22,969 nucleotides of DNA from a virus: IMG/VR virus record IMGVR_UViG_3300027733_000212, positions 1-22,969 of that record. One strand, 5' to 3'. Made by a program: the position numbers and the translations under genes. Under the pieces are notes generated by a model. It made no database searches, was not told the DNA's origin, and was given only the letters and a program-made list of their open reading frames with translations. How positions within the stretch are numbered: position 1 is the stretch's first letter; each line of letters opens with the position of its first letter. Shown here piece after piece: positions 1 to 6,839 of the stretch.

Positions 1-60
1 TAAATAAATAAAAAAACTTTACCAAGCCCCTTGAAACACGCCGACGCTCTAGACCCCTAT

Positions 61-84
61 ATAAGTATAAGGCGAAATACTTAT
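61..84. other. Inverted repeat (AT-rich hairpin) in the late-region leader
   Basis: ATAAGTAT at 61-68 is the exact reverse complement of ATACTTAT at 77-84, separated by eight bases. It sits about 50 bases upstream of the terminase reading frame. It could be a protein-binding operator, a weak terminator stem or an RNA processing site; nothing in the sequence decides between these. Confidence 0.4.
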
Positions 85-95
85 TGAGCCTTGGA

Positions 96-116
96 AGGCA
101 GGCTTAATGCCTGCCT
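96..116. other. GC-rich inverted repeat ahead of terL
   Basis: AGGCAGGC at 96-103 pairs perfectly with GCCTGCCT at 109-116 around a five-base loop. The 3' flank is GATGGTTTATATATG, which lacks a continuous T-tract, so termination would be weak. It may insulate terL from upstream transcription or stabilise the 5' end of the late transcript. Confidence 0.4.
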
Positions 117-136
117 GATGGTTTATATATGCATGA

Positions 137-2080
137 GTGGGGATACTTCTGCCCAGACCCCTCTGTACTACTACAGACACTGGAGTCCAATTGGAAAGAA
201 ACTTATCACCAGAAGAAGCTCGCAAAGAACTAATCGATTTGGTAAGACAAGGCAGGACAATTGCCGACGCCCTAAAGGTCATCGGGCGATCTCGCTCTTG
301 GTATGACACCCAACGCCGAGAAGCCGAGGGCTTCTCAGCTTATATGGATAATGCTCGGTTTAGAACTGCAGACCTCGCTGATAACGCTCGGTCTGAGCTA
401 TCTGGATTTGCGGAGTTCTCTGAGAAATACCTGGGAACTAAAGTACCACCCCACATGATGAACGTGGTAGACATGCTAGAAGGCAAAGATCCTTCTTGGT
501 TACATGACAGCATGGTCTACGAAAAGGGGTCAGCGGGGTTATCCCGCTTGTTGGTAAACGTACCACCTAACCACGCCAAGACGATGACAATCACGATTAA
601 CTACGTTACTTACCGTCTGGTTAAGAATCCTAACATTTCGGTCATGGTTATTTCCAAGACCCAAGAGCAGGCAAAGAAGTTTTTGTATGCGATCAAGCAA
701 CGCTTGACGCATCCGAGGTACGCTGACCTACAGGCAGCATTTGGTCCAGCAGATGGATACAAAGCTACCGCAGATCAGTGGTCAGCAACCAAGATCTATC
801 TTGGTGGCGACATCCGCGATAACGATGCTAAAGACCCTTCACTCGAAGCTATCGGTATGGGTGGACAGGTTTACGGAAACCGTGCAGACCTAATCGTTCT
901 TGACGACGTGGTCACTCTAAGTAATGCTTCAGAGTGGGCTAAGCAACAGGAGTGGATTCGCCAGGAAGTAGCTTCACGTCTTCCGCCAGGTGGTGGTCAA
1001 CTACTTGTAGTTGGTACACGAGTCTCGGCGGTTGACTTATATAAAGAGCTCCGCAACCCACAGCACTACACCGACGGCACATTGCCTTGGTCATATTTGT
1101 CCATGCCTGCAGTCTTAGAATATGCAGACAAGCCTGAAGACTGGAAATGTCTTTGGGAAAAGACCGAACAACCTCTTACGGATACTGACGTACCCGACGA
1201 GAATGGTTTGTTTGATCGATGGACAGGACCGCGTCTAACGGCGGTCCGTAATGAGGCAGGACCATCTAAGTGGTCTCTGGTATACCAGAACCTCGATATT
1301 GCGGAGAATGCAATCTTCGACCCGACATGCGTCAGAGGCGCAGTAAATGGAATGAGAAAGTCGGGTGCTTTAGTTGCAGGCGCAGCAGGACATCCCAAGA
1401 ACCCTGAGAACTTTTATAGGGTTATAGGTATCGACCCAGCAATGTCTGGTGATACCGCTGCTATCGCCTATGCGGTTGACCGCAGGTCACATAAACGCTA
1501 CGTCTTAGATGTTCACATCATGACAGCTCCTACACCTGCAGCAATTCGTTCTCTTATTCGGGAATGGACCGATGCGTATAAACCGCATACGGTCATTGTG
1601 GAATCAAATGCTTTTCAGCTTTTCCTTACACAAGACGAAGAGATTCGTAACTTCCTGTCGACCCGAGGTATTGCATATCGACCTCACTACACAGGAAACA
1701 ATAAACAAGATCCAGAGTTTGGCGTAGCCTCTCTGGCTCCATTGTTCGGAACCGTTACTAAGCGGGACGGTCTCAACAATAACTTCAAGCATGCTGACGA
1801 TAACTTAATTGAGTTACCAGACAGCTCGAAGAATGAACACATTAAAAAGTTAATAGAACAATTAGTAACCTGGCAACCAGGAGTACAGGGCAAGAAGCTC
1901 AAGATGGACGCCGTGATGGCGTTATGGTTCTGTGAGATTGTAGCCAGAGAAACTTTGTTAACTTCGACTAACGTACCAAACTTTATCAACAATCAATATA
2001 CACCTCGTGGTGAGATTGAATCAAGATACATCATCAACCTAGATGATCTCGCTGCACAACAGCGAGCTGTGAGATTGTGA
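137..2080 (+). CDS. terL: Terminase large subunit (packaging ATPase/nuclease)
   Basis: This is the motor protein that pumps phage DNA into the procapsid through the portal and cuts concatemers. The ATPase domain has a Walker A-like loop VPPNHAKTMT near residues 142-151 (Ala in place of the usual Gly before Lys) and a Walker B segment DLIVLDDV near 251-258. The nuclease domain shows the three expected acidic blocks: GIDPAMSGD near 431-439, VIVES near 486-490, and the Asp of KMDAVMAL at 591. The N-terminal part (about 42-63, ADALKVIGRSRSWYDTQR) resembles a helix-turn-helix. The length, 647 residues, is at the long end for TerL. The start is uncertain: the frame opens with GTG at 137 and no good ribosome site, while TTG at 191 has GGAG five bases upstream. 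The first 18 residues from 137 do not look protein-like. The portal gene follows after four bases. Confidence 0.96.
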   Translation: MGILLPRPLCTTTDTGVQLERNLSPEEARKELIDLVRQGRTIADALKVIGRSRSWYDTQRREAEGFSAYMDNARFRTADLADNARSELSGFAEFSEKYLGTKVPPHMMNVVDMLEGKDPSWLHDSMVYEKGSAGLSRLLVNVPPNHAKTMTITINYVTYRLVKNPNISVMVISKTQEQAKKFLYAIKQRLTHPRYADLQAAFGPADGYKATADQWSATKIYLGGDIRDNDAKDPSLEAIGMGGQVYGNRADLIVLDDVVTLSNASEWAKQQEWIRQEVASRLPPGGGQLLVVGTRVSAVDLYKELRNPQHYTDGTLPWSYLSMPAVLEYADKPEDWKCLWEKTEQPLTDTDVPDENGLFDRWTGPRLTAVRNEAGPSKWSLVYQNLDIAENAIFDPTCVRGAVNGMRKSGALVAGAAGHPKNPENFYRVIGIDPAMSGDTAAIAYAVDRRSHKRYVLDVHIMTAPTPAAIRSLIREWTDAYKPHTVIVESNAFQLFLTQDEEIRNFLSTRGIAYRPHYTGNNKQDPEFGVASLAPLFGTVTKRDGLNNNFKHADDNLIELPDSSKNEHIKKLIEQLVTWQPGVQGKKLKMDAVMALWFCEIVARETLLTSTNVPNFINNQYTPRGEIESRYIINLDDLAAQQRAVRL

Positions 2081-2084
2081 CATT

Positions 2085-3845
2085 ATGAAAGAACTTGTAA
2101 CAGCATTCGAGAACTTAAAAGCTCGTAACTCCGAGCGCGACAAGCGCATGCGCGAGGTTGCTTTGGTTAGAGCGGGTAATGCCGATCAAGTATTCCGTGG
2201 GCTATTCCCAGAGGGAATCTGGTCACGTCCTATCATTGCTAACCTTATTGACGTTGTTGCTCGAGATGTTGCTGAACAAGTCGGTGTTCTACCTACCATT
2301 ACTGCTGCTGGCGATTCATCTCTTGATGATAACCAGCGTTCCAAGGCTGACAAGCGAACCAAGATTGCCAACTATTATGTTGCGTCATCTCGGCTTGGAA
2401 CGGAACTACTGCGTGGCGCAGATCAGTTAGCAACCTATGGCTTCGTTCCTTTACGAGTTGAACCAAACTTTAAGGACAAGCGACCACACATCCATGTGGA
2501 AAATTCAATGGGTGCTTATTACGATATGGATCGCTTCGGTGTTGTTAACACCTACGCTCGTCTATATCACCGTAAAGCTGGAGACTTAGCTGCTCACTTC
2601 CCCGAGCATGCTGATGCAATTCTCCAATCAAATACTTACACACGTGGCGATGGCAACAGTTTGTTGCAGGTCGTACGTTGGACAGATAAACAAAAAACTG
2701 TTCTATTTTTACCAGATCGTGGAGGTTTAGTACTTGCGACAACACCGAACAAAGCAGGCGTCGTCCCAATTGCAATTGCTCAACGCCCTTCTTTGGATGG
2801 CGAGACCAGGGGTCAATTCGACGATGTACTACCTGTTTACGCAGCGAAAGCGCGACTTGCTCTCCTTACTATGGAAGCTGTTCAGAAGTCTGTTGAAGCT
2901 CCTCTTGCTCTTCCCAATGATGTTACTTCTTTATCCATTGGTCCTGATTCAGTCATCCGTTCTAACTCCCCTGAAAAAATTCGTCGTATCAATCTGGACG
3001 TACCTCAGTACGCGTTTGCGGAGAACAATGTCCTAGCGGACGAAATGAAATTGGGAACACGTTTCCCTCAAGCACGTGCAGGACAAGCAGAAGGATCAGT
3101 AGTTACTGGTCAAGGCGTAAAGGCTTTGATGGCAGGTTACGATTCACAGGTAAAGATTTACCAATCAATTCTTGGTGAGGCAATCGGACAAGCAATCTCA
3201 TTTGCATTCGCAATTGATGAAGCATACTTCCCTGATATCACTCGTGAAGTATCAGCAACTGCTAACGGAGTTCCTTACAAGTTAAAGTACAAGCCATCTT
3301 CCGACATCAATGGAAACTTTGGCGTGACCGTTGAGTACGGTCTTATGGCAGGATTAGATCCTAACCGCGCATTGGTATGGGGTCTACAAGCTCGTGGAGA
3401 TAAGTTAATCTCTCGCGGAATGTTGCGTCGCAACCTTCCTATCTCGCTTAACGCTGGTGAAGAAGAGCGAGCAATTGACATCGAAGAGATGCGTGATGCG
3501 CTTAAAGCTTCCGTATCTCAAATGGCTGCAGCAATTCCACAAATGGTAATGCAAGGTCAAGATCCGATGAAAATTGTAGAAAAGATGGCAAGTGTTATTA
3601 CAGATCGCAAGAAGGGTATCCCTCTTGAAGATGCTGTAGCAAATGCTTTCAAACCAGAACCAGTACCAGAACCACCAGCAGGACAACCAGGAATGCCAGA
3701 AGCACCTCCTGAACCTGCAATGGGTGGAGGACAAGCACCACAACTTCCTCAAGGTAGACCAGCTATGCAAGAACTTCTTGCAGGTCTAACAGGTGGAGGA
3801 AATCCAAATCTAGCAGCGAGAGTAACTCGTCAGATCCCAGCATAA
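2085..3845 (+). CDS. Portal protein
   Basis: This forms the dodecameric ring at the capsid vertex through which DNA enters and leaves and to which the neck attaches. The assignment rests on its place directly after terL, its 586-residue length, and a mixed alpha/beta body ending in a helical crown. The segment around residues 345-385 (GYDSQVKIYQSILGEAIGQA) reads like the clip/stem helices of portals. The C-terminus (about 525-570) is a flexible Pro/Gln/Gly/Met-rich tail, ending in a short basic segment. The ATG lies four bases after the terminase stop with only a weak ribosome site, so translation is probably coupled. No protease or scaffold fusion is visible. Confidence 0.93.
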   Translation: MKELVTAFENLKARNSERDKRMREVALVRAGNADQVFRGLFPEGIWSRPIIANLIDVVARDVAEQVGVLPTITAAGDSSLDDNQRSKADKRTKIANYYVASSRLGTELLRGADQLATYGFVPLRVEPNFKDKRPHIHVENSMGAYYDMDRFGVVNTYARLYHRKAGDLAAHFPEHADAILQSNTYTRGDGNSLLQVVRWTDKQKTVLFLPDRGGLVLATTPNKAGVVPIAIAQRPSLDGETRGQFDDVLPVYAAKARLALLTMEAVQKSVEAPLALPNDVTSLSIGPDSVIRSNSPEKIRRINLDVPQYAFAENNVLADEMKLGTRFPQARAGQAEGSVVTGQGVKALMAGYDSQVKIYQSILGEAIGQAISFAFAIDEAYFPDITREVSATANGVPYKLKYKPSSDINGNFGVTVEYGLMAGLDPNRALVWGLQARGDKLISRGMLRRNLPISLNAGEEERAIDIEEMRDALKASVSQMAAAIPQMVMQGQDPMKIVEKMASVITDRKKGIPLEDAVANAFKPEPVPEPPAGQPGMPEAPPEPAMGGGQAPQLPQGRPAMQELLAGLTGGGNPNLAARVTRQIPA

Positions 3846-3847
3846 CT

Positions 3848-3853
3848 AAGGAG
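3848..3853 (+). promoter_or_regulatory. Strong Shine-Dalgarno for a 49-residue ORF
   Basis: AAGGAG lies six bases upstream of the ATG at 3860. It is one of the best ribosome sites in the window and is the main reason for accepting the very short gene that follows. Confidence 0.75.
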
Positions 3854-3859
3854 AAACAA

Positions 3860-4009
3860 ATGTTCGGAAAGCAAGGAAAAGCAGCAAAAGCAAACGTCTC
3901 AACAGCAATTATGGGCAAGAAGCCAGCAGGCAAAGTAGTCGGTGGCGGAATGGTAAAGCAAGGCGTTACCCCAAAGGGTATCAAAGGCAACAATAACAAA
4001 CTTAAGTAA
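3860..4009 (+). CDS. Small basic Gly/Lys-rich protein, 49 residues
   Basis: The ORF starts MFGKQGKAAKANVSTAIMGK and ends GNNNKLK. It is strongly basic, has no cysteine, and has a central run of glycines (VVGGGMV). It sits 14 bases after the portal stop with a consensus ribosome site. The function is not recognised. The composition, with about ten Lys and no acidic residues, suggests nucleic-acid contact or a role inside the capsid. It belongs to a run of four consecutive Lys-rich products between the portal and the giant virion protein. The coding call is supported by the ribosome site and tight packing, not by recognised homology. Confidence 0.7.
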   Translation: MFGKQGKAAKANVSTAIMGKKPAGKVVGGGMVKQGVTPKGIKGNNNKLK

Positions 4010-4029
4010 TTAAAGAAAAGGATAATAAC

Positions 4030-4335
4030 ATGGCGCAAATGCGTAAGTCTGGACCAGCAAAGCCTGCGTACAAGACACCAGTAAAGAAAGACAATGCGTT
4101 AATTCAGGCTATTACAAATAGCTATCGAGTAACTGCAAAAGAAGCTGCACAGATCGTTAAGGTTATTAAAGAGTCCAAGCCAGTTCTAGGACCAATCAAC
4201 CCTGTAAACGAAGCAGCTAAGTTTGTTGGCGGAGCAGTAAAGGCAAACGTACAGCTTCCAGGCAAGGTTGCTGGAATGGCAGCACGTACTGCTAAGAATG
4301 CAGCCAAGAACTTCACATCAGGCTACAACAAGTAA
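4030..4335 (+). CDS. Basic Ala/Lys-rich protein of unknown function, 101 residues
   Basis: The N-terminus (residues 1-22) is basic and Pro/Lys-rich. It is followed by a predicted helix, about 26-48, with AITNSYRVTAKEAAQIVKVI, then a Gly/Pro hinge (VLGPINP) and a second Ala/Lys-rich amphipathic helix (about 66-96). The start at 4030 is preceded by AAAAGGATAATAAC, an acceptable ribosome site. The repeated AARTAKNAAKN pattern resembles DNA-condensing or membrane-surface helices. I do not recognise the family. Its place after the portal and before the LysM protein makes a minor virion component the most likely role. Confidence 0.8.
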   Translation: MAQMRKSGPAKPAYKTPVKKDNALIQAITNSYRVTAKEAAQIVKVIKESKPVLGPINPVNEAAKFVGGAVKANVQLPGKVAGMAARTAKNAAKNFTSGYNK

Positions 4336-4358
4336 TTTTAATTAGGTAAAGGACGGCT

Positions 4359-4787
4359 ATGGCTGACACTAGATGGTATTACGACACTAAAACAAAAACT
4401 TGGAAACCGATGAGTTCACTTCCTAAAGGTGGTTTATATTCTTTTCCAAAAGAATATATTAGAGATACTCCTCCCAAGAAACCTCAACCTGTGCCAACGC
4501 CTACCTTTACTACGGTAAAGCCAACACCAAAGCCAACGCCAACAGTAACTAAGAAGCCAACACCCAAGGTAACAAAAACACCAGAGGTAATTCTTCCACC
4601 AGTGGATACTTCAACAGCAACTGTTAAGCCTAAGCCAAAGGTTAAAAAACCAACAGTAACCCCTAAGCCAACACCTAAACCAACACCAAAACCCACACCT
4701 AAAGTAACAGTAACCCCTAAGCCAACACCTAAGCCAACACCTAAGAAAACAATCGGCTCCCAATTTGGCTACATAGGAAGAGGATAA
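4359..4787 (+). CDS. Lys-Pro-Thr repeat protein, 142 residues
   Basis: The first ~40 residues are a folded-looking segment (DTRWYYDTKTKTWKPMSSLP) with several aromatics. From about residue 47 to 135 the protein is a low-complexity (K-P-T-P)n array, broken by short Val/Thr pieces such as VILPPVDTSTATV. Such Pro-Lys-Thr tracts are usually extended and positively charged, as in cell-wall-spanning linkers or nucleic-acid-binding tails. No catalytic motif is visible. AAAGGA lies about ten bases upstream of the ATG. The next gene starts two bases after the stop. A virion role is inferred from position. Confidence 0.85.
   Translation: MADTRWYYDTKTKTWKPMSSLPKGGLYSFPKEYIRDTPPKKPQPVPTPTFTTVKPTPKPTPTVTKKPTPKVTKTPEVILPPVDTSTATVKPKPKVKKPTVTPKPTPKPTPKPTPKVTVTPKPTPKPTPKKTIGSQFGYIGRG
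4515..4746 (+). repeat. Degenerate 12-bp coding repeats (Lys-Pro-Thr-Pro)
   Basis: Units of the form AAGCCAACACCT repeat in frame, most regularly at about 4665-4745, and encode KPTP. Third positions vary between copies, so the array is old enough to have diverged but could still change length by slippage or unequal recombination. Confidence 0.8.
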
Positions 4788-4789
4788 AC

Positions 4790-6241
4790 ATGGCAGCGAA
4801 GAAACCAAAAGCTCCTAGAAAGTTTAAGCAAGCGCGTAAAGCTGCCGTTGCCGACGCTAAAGGTGCTTTCTCAACTGGAAAAACTAAAGCAGTATTAAAA
4901 GATCGTACGTTAAAGATTTCCGCTGATGACAAAAAAGCTCTTAGCGAAGTTAAATCTGAAGCAAAGCAGAATTATATTACCGACGATCGTGGCAATAAGA
5001 TTAATACTAAGCCTACGGAAACCGCTCAAGAGCGTTTTGCTCGTGACCGTCGTGAAGCTAAAGCTGCAATCGATCGTAAGTATGGCGTAGAAGATAAGCC
5101 TAAGAAGACAGCTACTCCTGCTAAAGCAGATGCACCTGCTGAAAAAAGCCCAACAGGAAAGAAGGCAACCAAGTCTGCTCCTAAGAAGCCTGGTGTAAAT
5201 AAGCCAGCAACTAAAGGATTTGCAGCAGGTAAGTCTCTTAACGCAACTGGTCAGATAAGATATGACGCTTTGATTAAAGAAGGCGTTGCTCCTAAGCGAG
5301 CAATGAATAAAGCTTTGTTTGAACAAGAAAAAGCAACTAAGCCTGTCAAGTCAAAGTCAATTAAGACACCAAAGGTAACACGTCCAACAGACGCATCGCT
5401 TACAAAGATGGAAGATGATTACCTAAAGAAGACAAAAGAAAGACTTGCAAGCAAGCCTTCTACATCTAAAACTGTTGCACTTCGCCCAAAGGGCGAAATG
5501 GTTTCAACTAAAGGAAAGAGCGTACAGACAGTTACTGCAAAGCCAGTTCCTGGTAGCGGTTCTACTCCTAAAAAGCTTAGCAAGACAAAGAAGTTTGTTA
5601 AAGGATCAGCAGCACTTGCAGTAGGAGCCGAAGCTATTTCACTGGCTAAAGGTTCAACTGCTAAAGATGCAAAAGAAATTATTAGACTTAAGAATAAACT
5701 AGCTGACATCCAAGGCAACAAGCGAGATAACGCAGGTGGTTCTTTTAGAGAAGGTGTTGGATCTGAAGTAGGTCAACTTGCTTCTCTCGTATCGTTTGGT
5801 TTAGTAGGTAAGACACGTCGCCAACGTATGGATGAACTTAATGCAAAAATTGCTAAAGCTACAGCTGCAAAAAATAAAGGTCTTCGTTATGGTCCTAACG
5901 GTGAAAGCCTAGTTCCAGGAACTGATGCTTACAAGAAGGGCTCGAAGACTCGCCCTGCTGCTGGCAAGGCAGCAGCTGGTGGCTCATCAGGTGGCTCATC
6001 AGGTGGTTCATCTGGTGGGGGCAAAGGCGGATCATCTGGTGGAACAACACCAGGAGCAGGCGGATCTACATCTAATGTCTACGTTGTAAAACGTGGAGAC
6101 AATCTTTCAAAAATTGCAAAGAACGAAGGCGTAAAGCTTTCTGATCTTATGGCAGCTAATACCAAGTTCAAGACAAACGCCAAGTACAAAGGCGGAAATA
6201 TGATCTGGGCTGGTACAACGGTGAAACTTCCAAAGAAATAA
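4790..6241 (+). CDS. LysM-domain protein with long basic N-terminus
   Basis: This 483-residue protein has a Lys/Ala-rich N-terminal half with strong positive charge. A helical segment at about 290-360 contains an Ala-rich patch (FVKGSAALAVGAEAISLAKG). An SGG repeat linker follows at about 396-420, then a C-terminal LysM domain at about 430-480 (VYVVKRGDNLSKIAKNEGV through MIWAGTTVKLP). LysM binds N-acetylglucosamine-containing glycans such as peptidoglycan, so it likely helps the particle engage or cross the host wall. A second, related LysM lies in the gene at 13993. GAAGAGGA upstream of the ATG is a good ribosome site. No lytic catalytic domain is visible, so calling it an endolysin would be unjustified. 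Confidence 0.88.
   Translation: MAAKKPKAPRKFKQARKAAVADAKGAFSTGKTKAVLKDRTLKISADDKKALSEVKSEAKQNYITDDRGNKINTKPTETAQERFARDRREAKAAIDRKYGVEDKPKKTATPAKADAPAEKSPTGKKATKSAPKKPGVNKPATKGFAAGKSLNATGQIRYDALIKEGVAPKRAMNKALFEQEKATKPVKSKSIKTPKVTRPTDASLTKMEDDYLKKTKERLASKPSTSKTVALRPKGEMVSTKGKSVQTVTAKPVPGSGSTPKKLSKTKKFVKGSAALAVGAEAISLAKGSTAKDAKEIIRLKNKLADIQGNKRDNAGGSFREGVGSEVGQLASLVSFGLVGKTRRQRMDELNAKIAKATAAKNKGLRYGPNGESLVPGTDAYKKGSKTRPAAGKAAAGGSSGGSSGGSSGGGKGGSSGGTTPGAGGSTSNVYVVKRGDNLSKIAKNEGVKLSDLMAANTKFKTNAKYKGGNMIWAGTTVKLPKK
5978..6013 (+). repeat. Three 12-bp Gly-Gly-Ser-Ser coding repeats
   Basis: GGTGGCTCATCA occurs at 5978-5989 and 5990-6001, with a variant at 6002-6013. The array encodes the flexible SGG linker just ahead of the LysM domain and continues as a degenerate Gly-rich stretch to about 6065. 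Confidence 0.8.
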
Positions 6242-6249
6242 GGTAACTA

Positions 6250-6663
6250 ATGTCAATGATGCAACCTGGTGAAGTGTCAGGTCCTGGAAAGCTTTCTAAG
6301 CGTACGGACCTACCTCCATCACAAGGTGCTAAAAGACTTCCCGATGCAGCCTATGGCGAGCAAAGGGATTTCCAAGCACAACAGGCTGGAGCACCAATGG
6401 CAAAGTCTTCCGACCCAATGGCTGGCATTATCCCATTATCTGCGCCAACTAACCGACCAAACGAACCTGTTACCGCAGGAGTCGATGCTGGTCCAGGACC
6501 AGGAAGAGAAATGTTAGGGCTAAAAAGTTCTGCAGAAACTATGCAGGAAGATTTAAGTGTATTGGCTAAGTACATGCCATTGATGGCAGCTTATGCTGAC
6601 ACAACCGAGTCAACTGGAACTATGAAAGCGTTTGTACGCTACCTAAGAGGTAATACTCAATGA
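6250..6663 (+). CDS. Hypothetical protein, 137 residues, Pro/Gly-rich with helical C-terminus
   Basis: The first ~95 residues are rich in Pro, Gly, Ala and Met and look disordered (for example PGEVSGPGKLSKRTDLPP). The last ~40 residues form an amphipathic helix pair (EDLSVLAKYMPLMAAYADT, then MKAFVRYLRG). The start has only a weak AAGGT ribosome site. Its stop overlaps the next ATG in an ATGA arrangement, which suggests translational coupling with the 59-residue gene downstream. The family is not recognised. A small virion or assembly factor acting before the giant protein is an inference from context. Confidence 0.8.
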   Translation: MSMMQPGEVSGPGKLSKRTDLPPSQGAKRLPDAAYGEQRDFQAQQAGAPMAKSSDPMAGIIPLSAPTNRPNEPVTAGVDAGPGPGREMLGLKSSAETMQEDLSVLAKYMPLMAAYADTTESTGTMKAFVRYLRGNTQ

Positions 6664-6839
6664 AGGTTTTTCAAAAATTTGAAGAAAACCTTGAGTACCT
6701 TGGATTTGATATGGCTCCAGTTGCCTGGGATTTAGCTCGCTTCCCTTTCGAATCCGACGAAGATCGTATTGCTTTGCTAAACGAATTAACGGATAAGACG
6801 GAAGGACCAGTAGATGGCGGACAACCGACAGTCATTTGA
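6660..6839 (+). CDS. Small acidic protein, 59 residues
   Basis: The ORF starts MKVFQKFEENLEYLGFDMAP and ends GGQPTVI. It is acidic, with aromatic-rich segments (FDMAPVAWDLARFPF) and a helical DEDRIALLNELTD stretch, which look like a compact folded domain. The ATG overlaps the upstream stop (ATGA at 6660) and its end overlaps the giant gene's start by 26 bases. It fills the only gap between these two genes. The function is not recognised. The protein-like composition and double overlap argue that it is real. Confidence 0.72.
   Translation: MKVFQKFEENLEYLGFDMAPVAWDLARFPFESDEDRIALLNELTDKTEGPVDGGQPTVI

Larger units (their letters stand above)
1..136. other. Leader upstream of the terminase gene with two short hairpins
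   Basis: No gene is supported here. The first 20 bases are A/T-rich with stacked TAA stops, probably the tail end or spacer of an upstream gene. Two perfect inverted repeats follow: 61-68 with 77-84 (8 bp, 8-nt A/G-rich loop) and 96-103 with 109-116 (8 bp, GC-rich, loop TTAAT). Neither is followed by a clean T-run, so a Rho-independent terminator is possible but not demonstrated. A TTGAAA at 31-36 resembles a -35 box, but no -10 box lies at normal spacing. Confidence 0.5.

Noticed and set aside
31-65. Sigma70-like promoter from TTGAAA (31-36) and TATATA/TATAAG (58-65)
   Set aside because: The spacing is over 20 bases, too long for a normal promoter, and AT-rich hexamers are expected by chance here.
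61-130. tRNA gene in the leader
   Set aside because: The hairpins do not form a cloverleaf, and no T-arm consensus or acceptor stem pairing was found.
4790-6241. Endolysin identity for the LysM protein
   Set aside because: No amidase, muramidase, peptidase or transglycosylase motif is visible; only the wall-binding LysM is supported.
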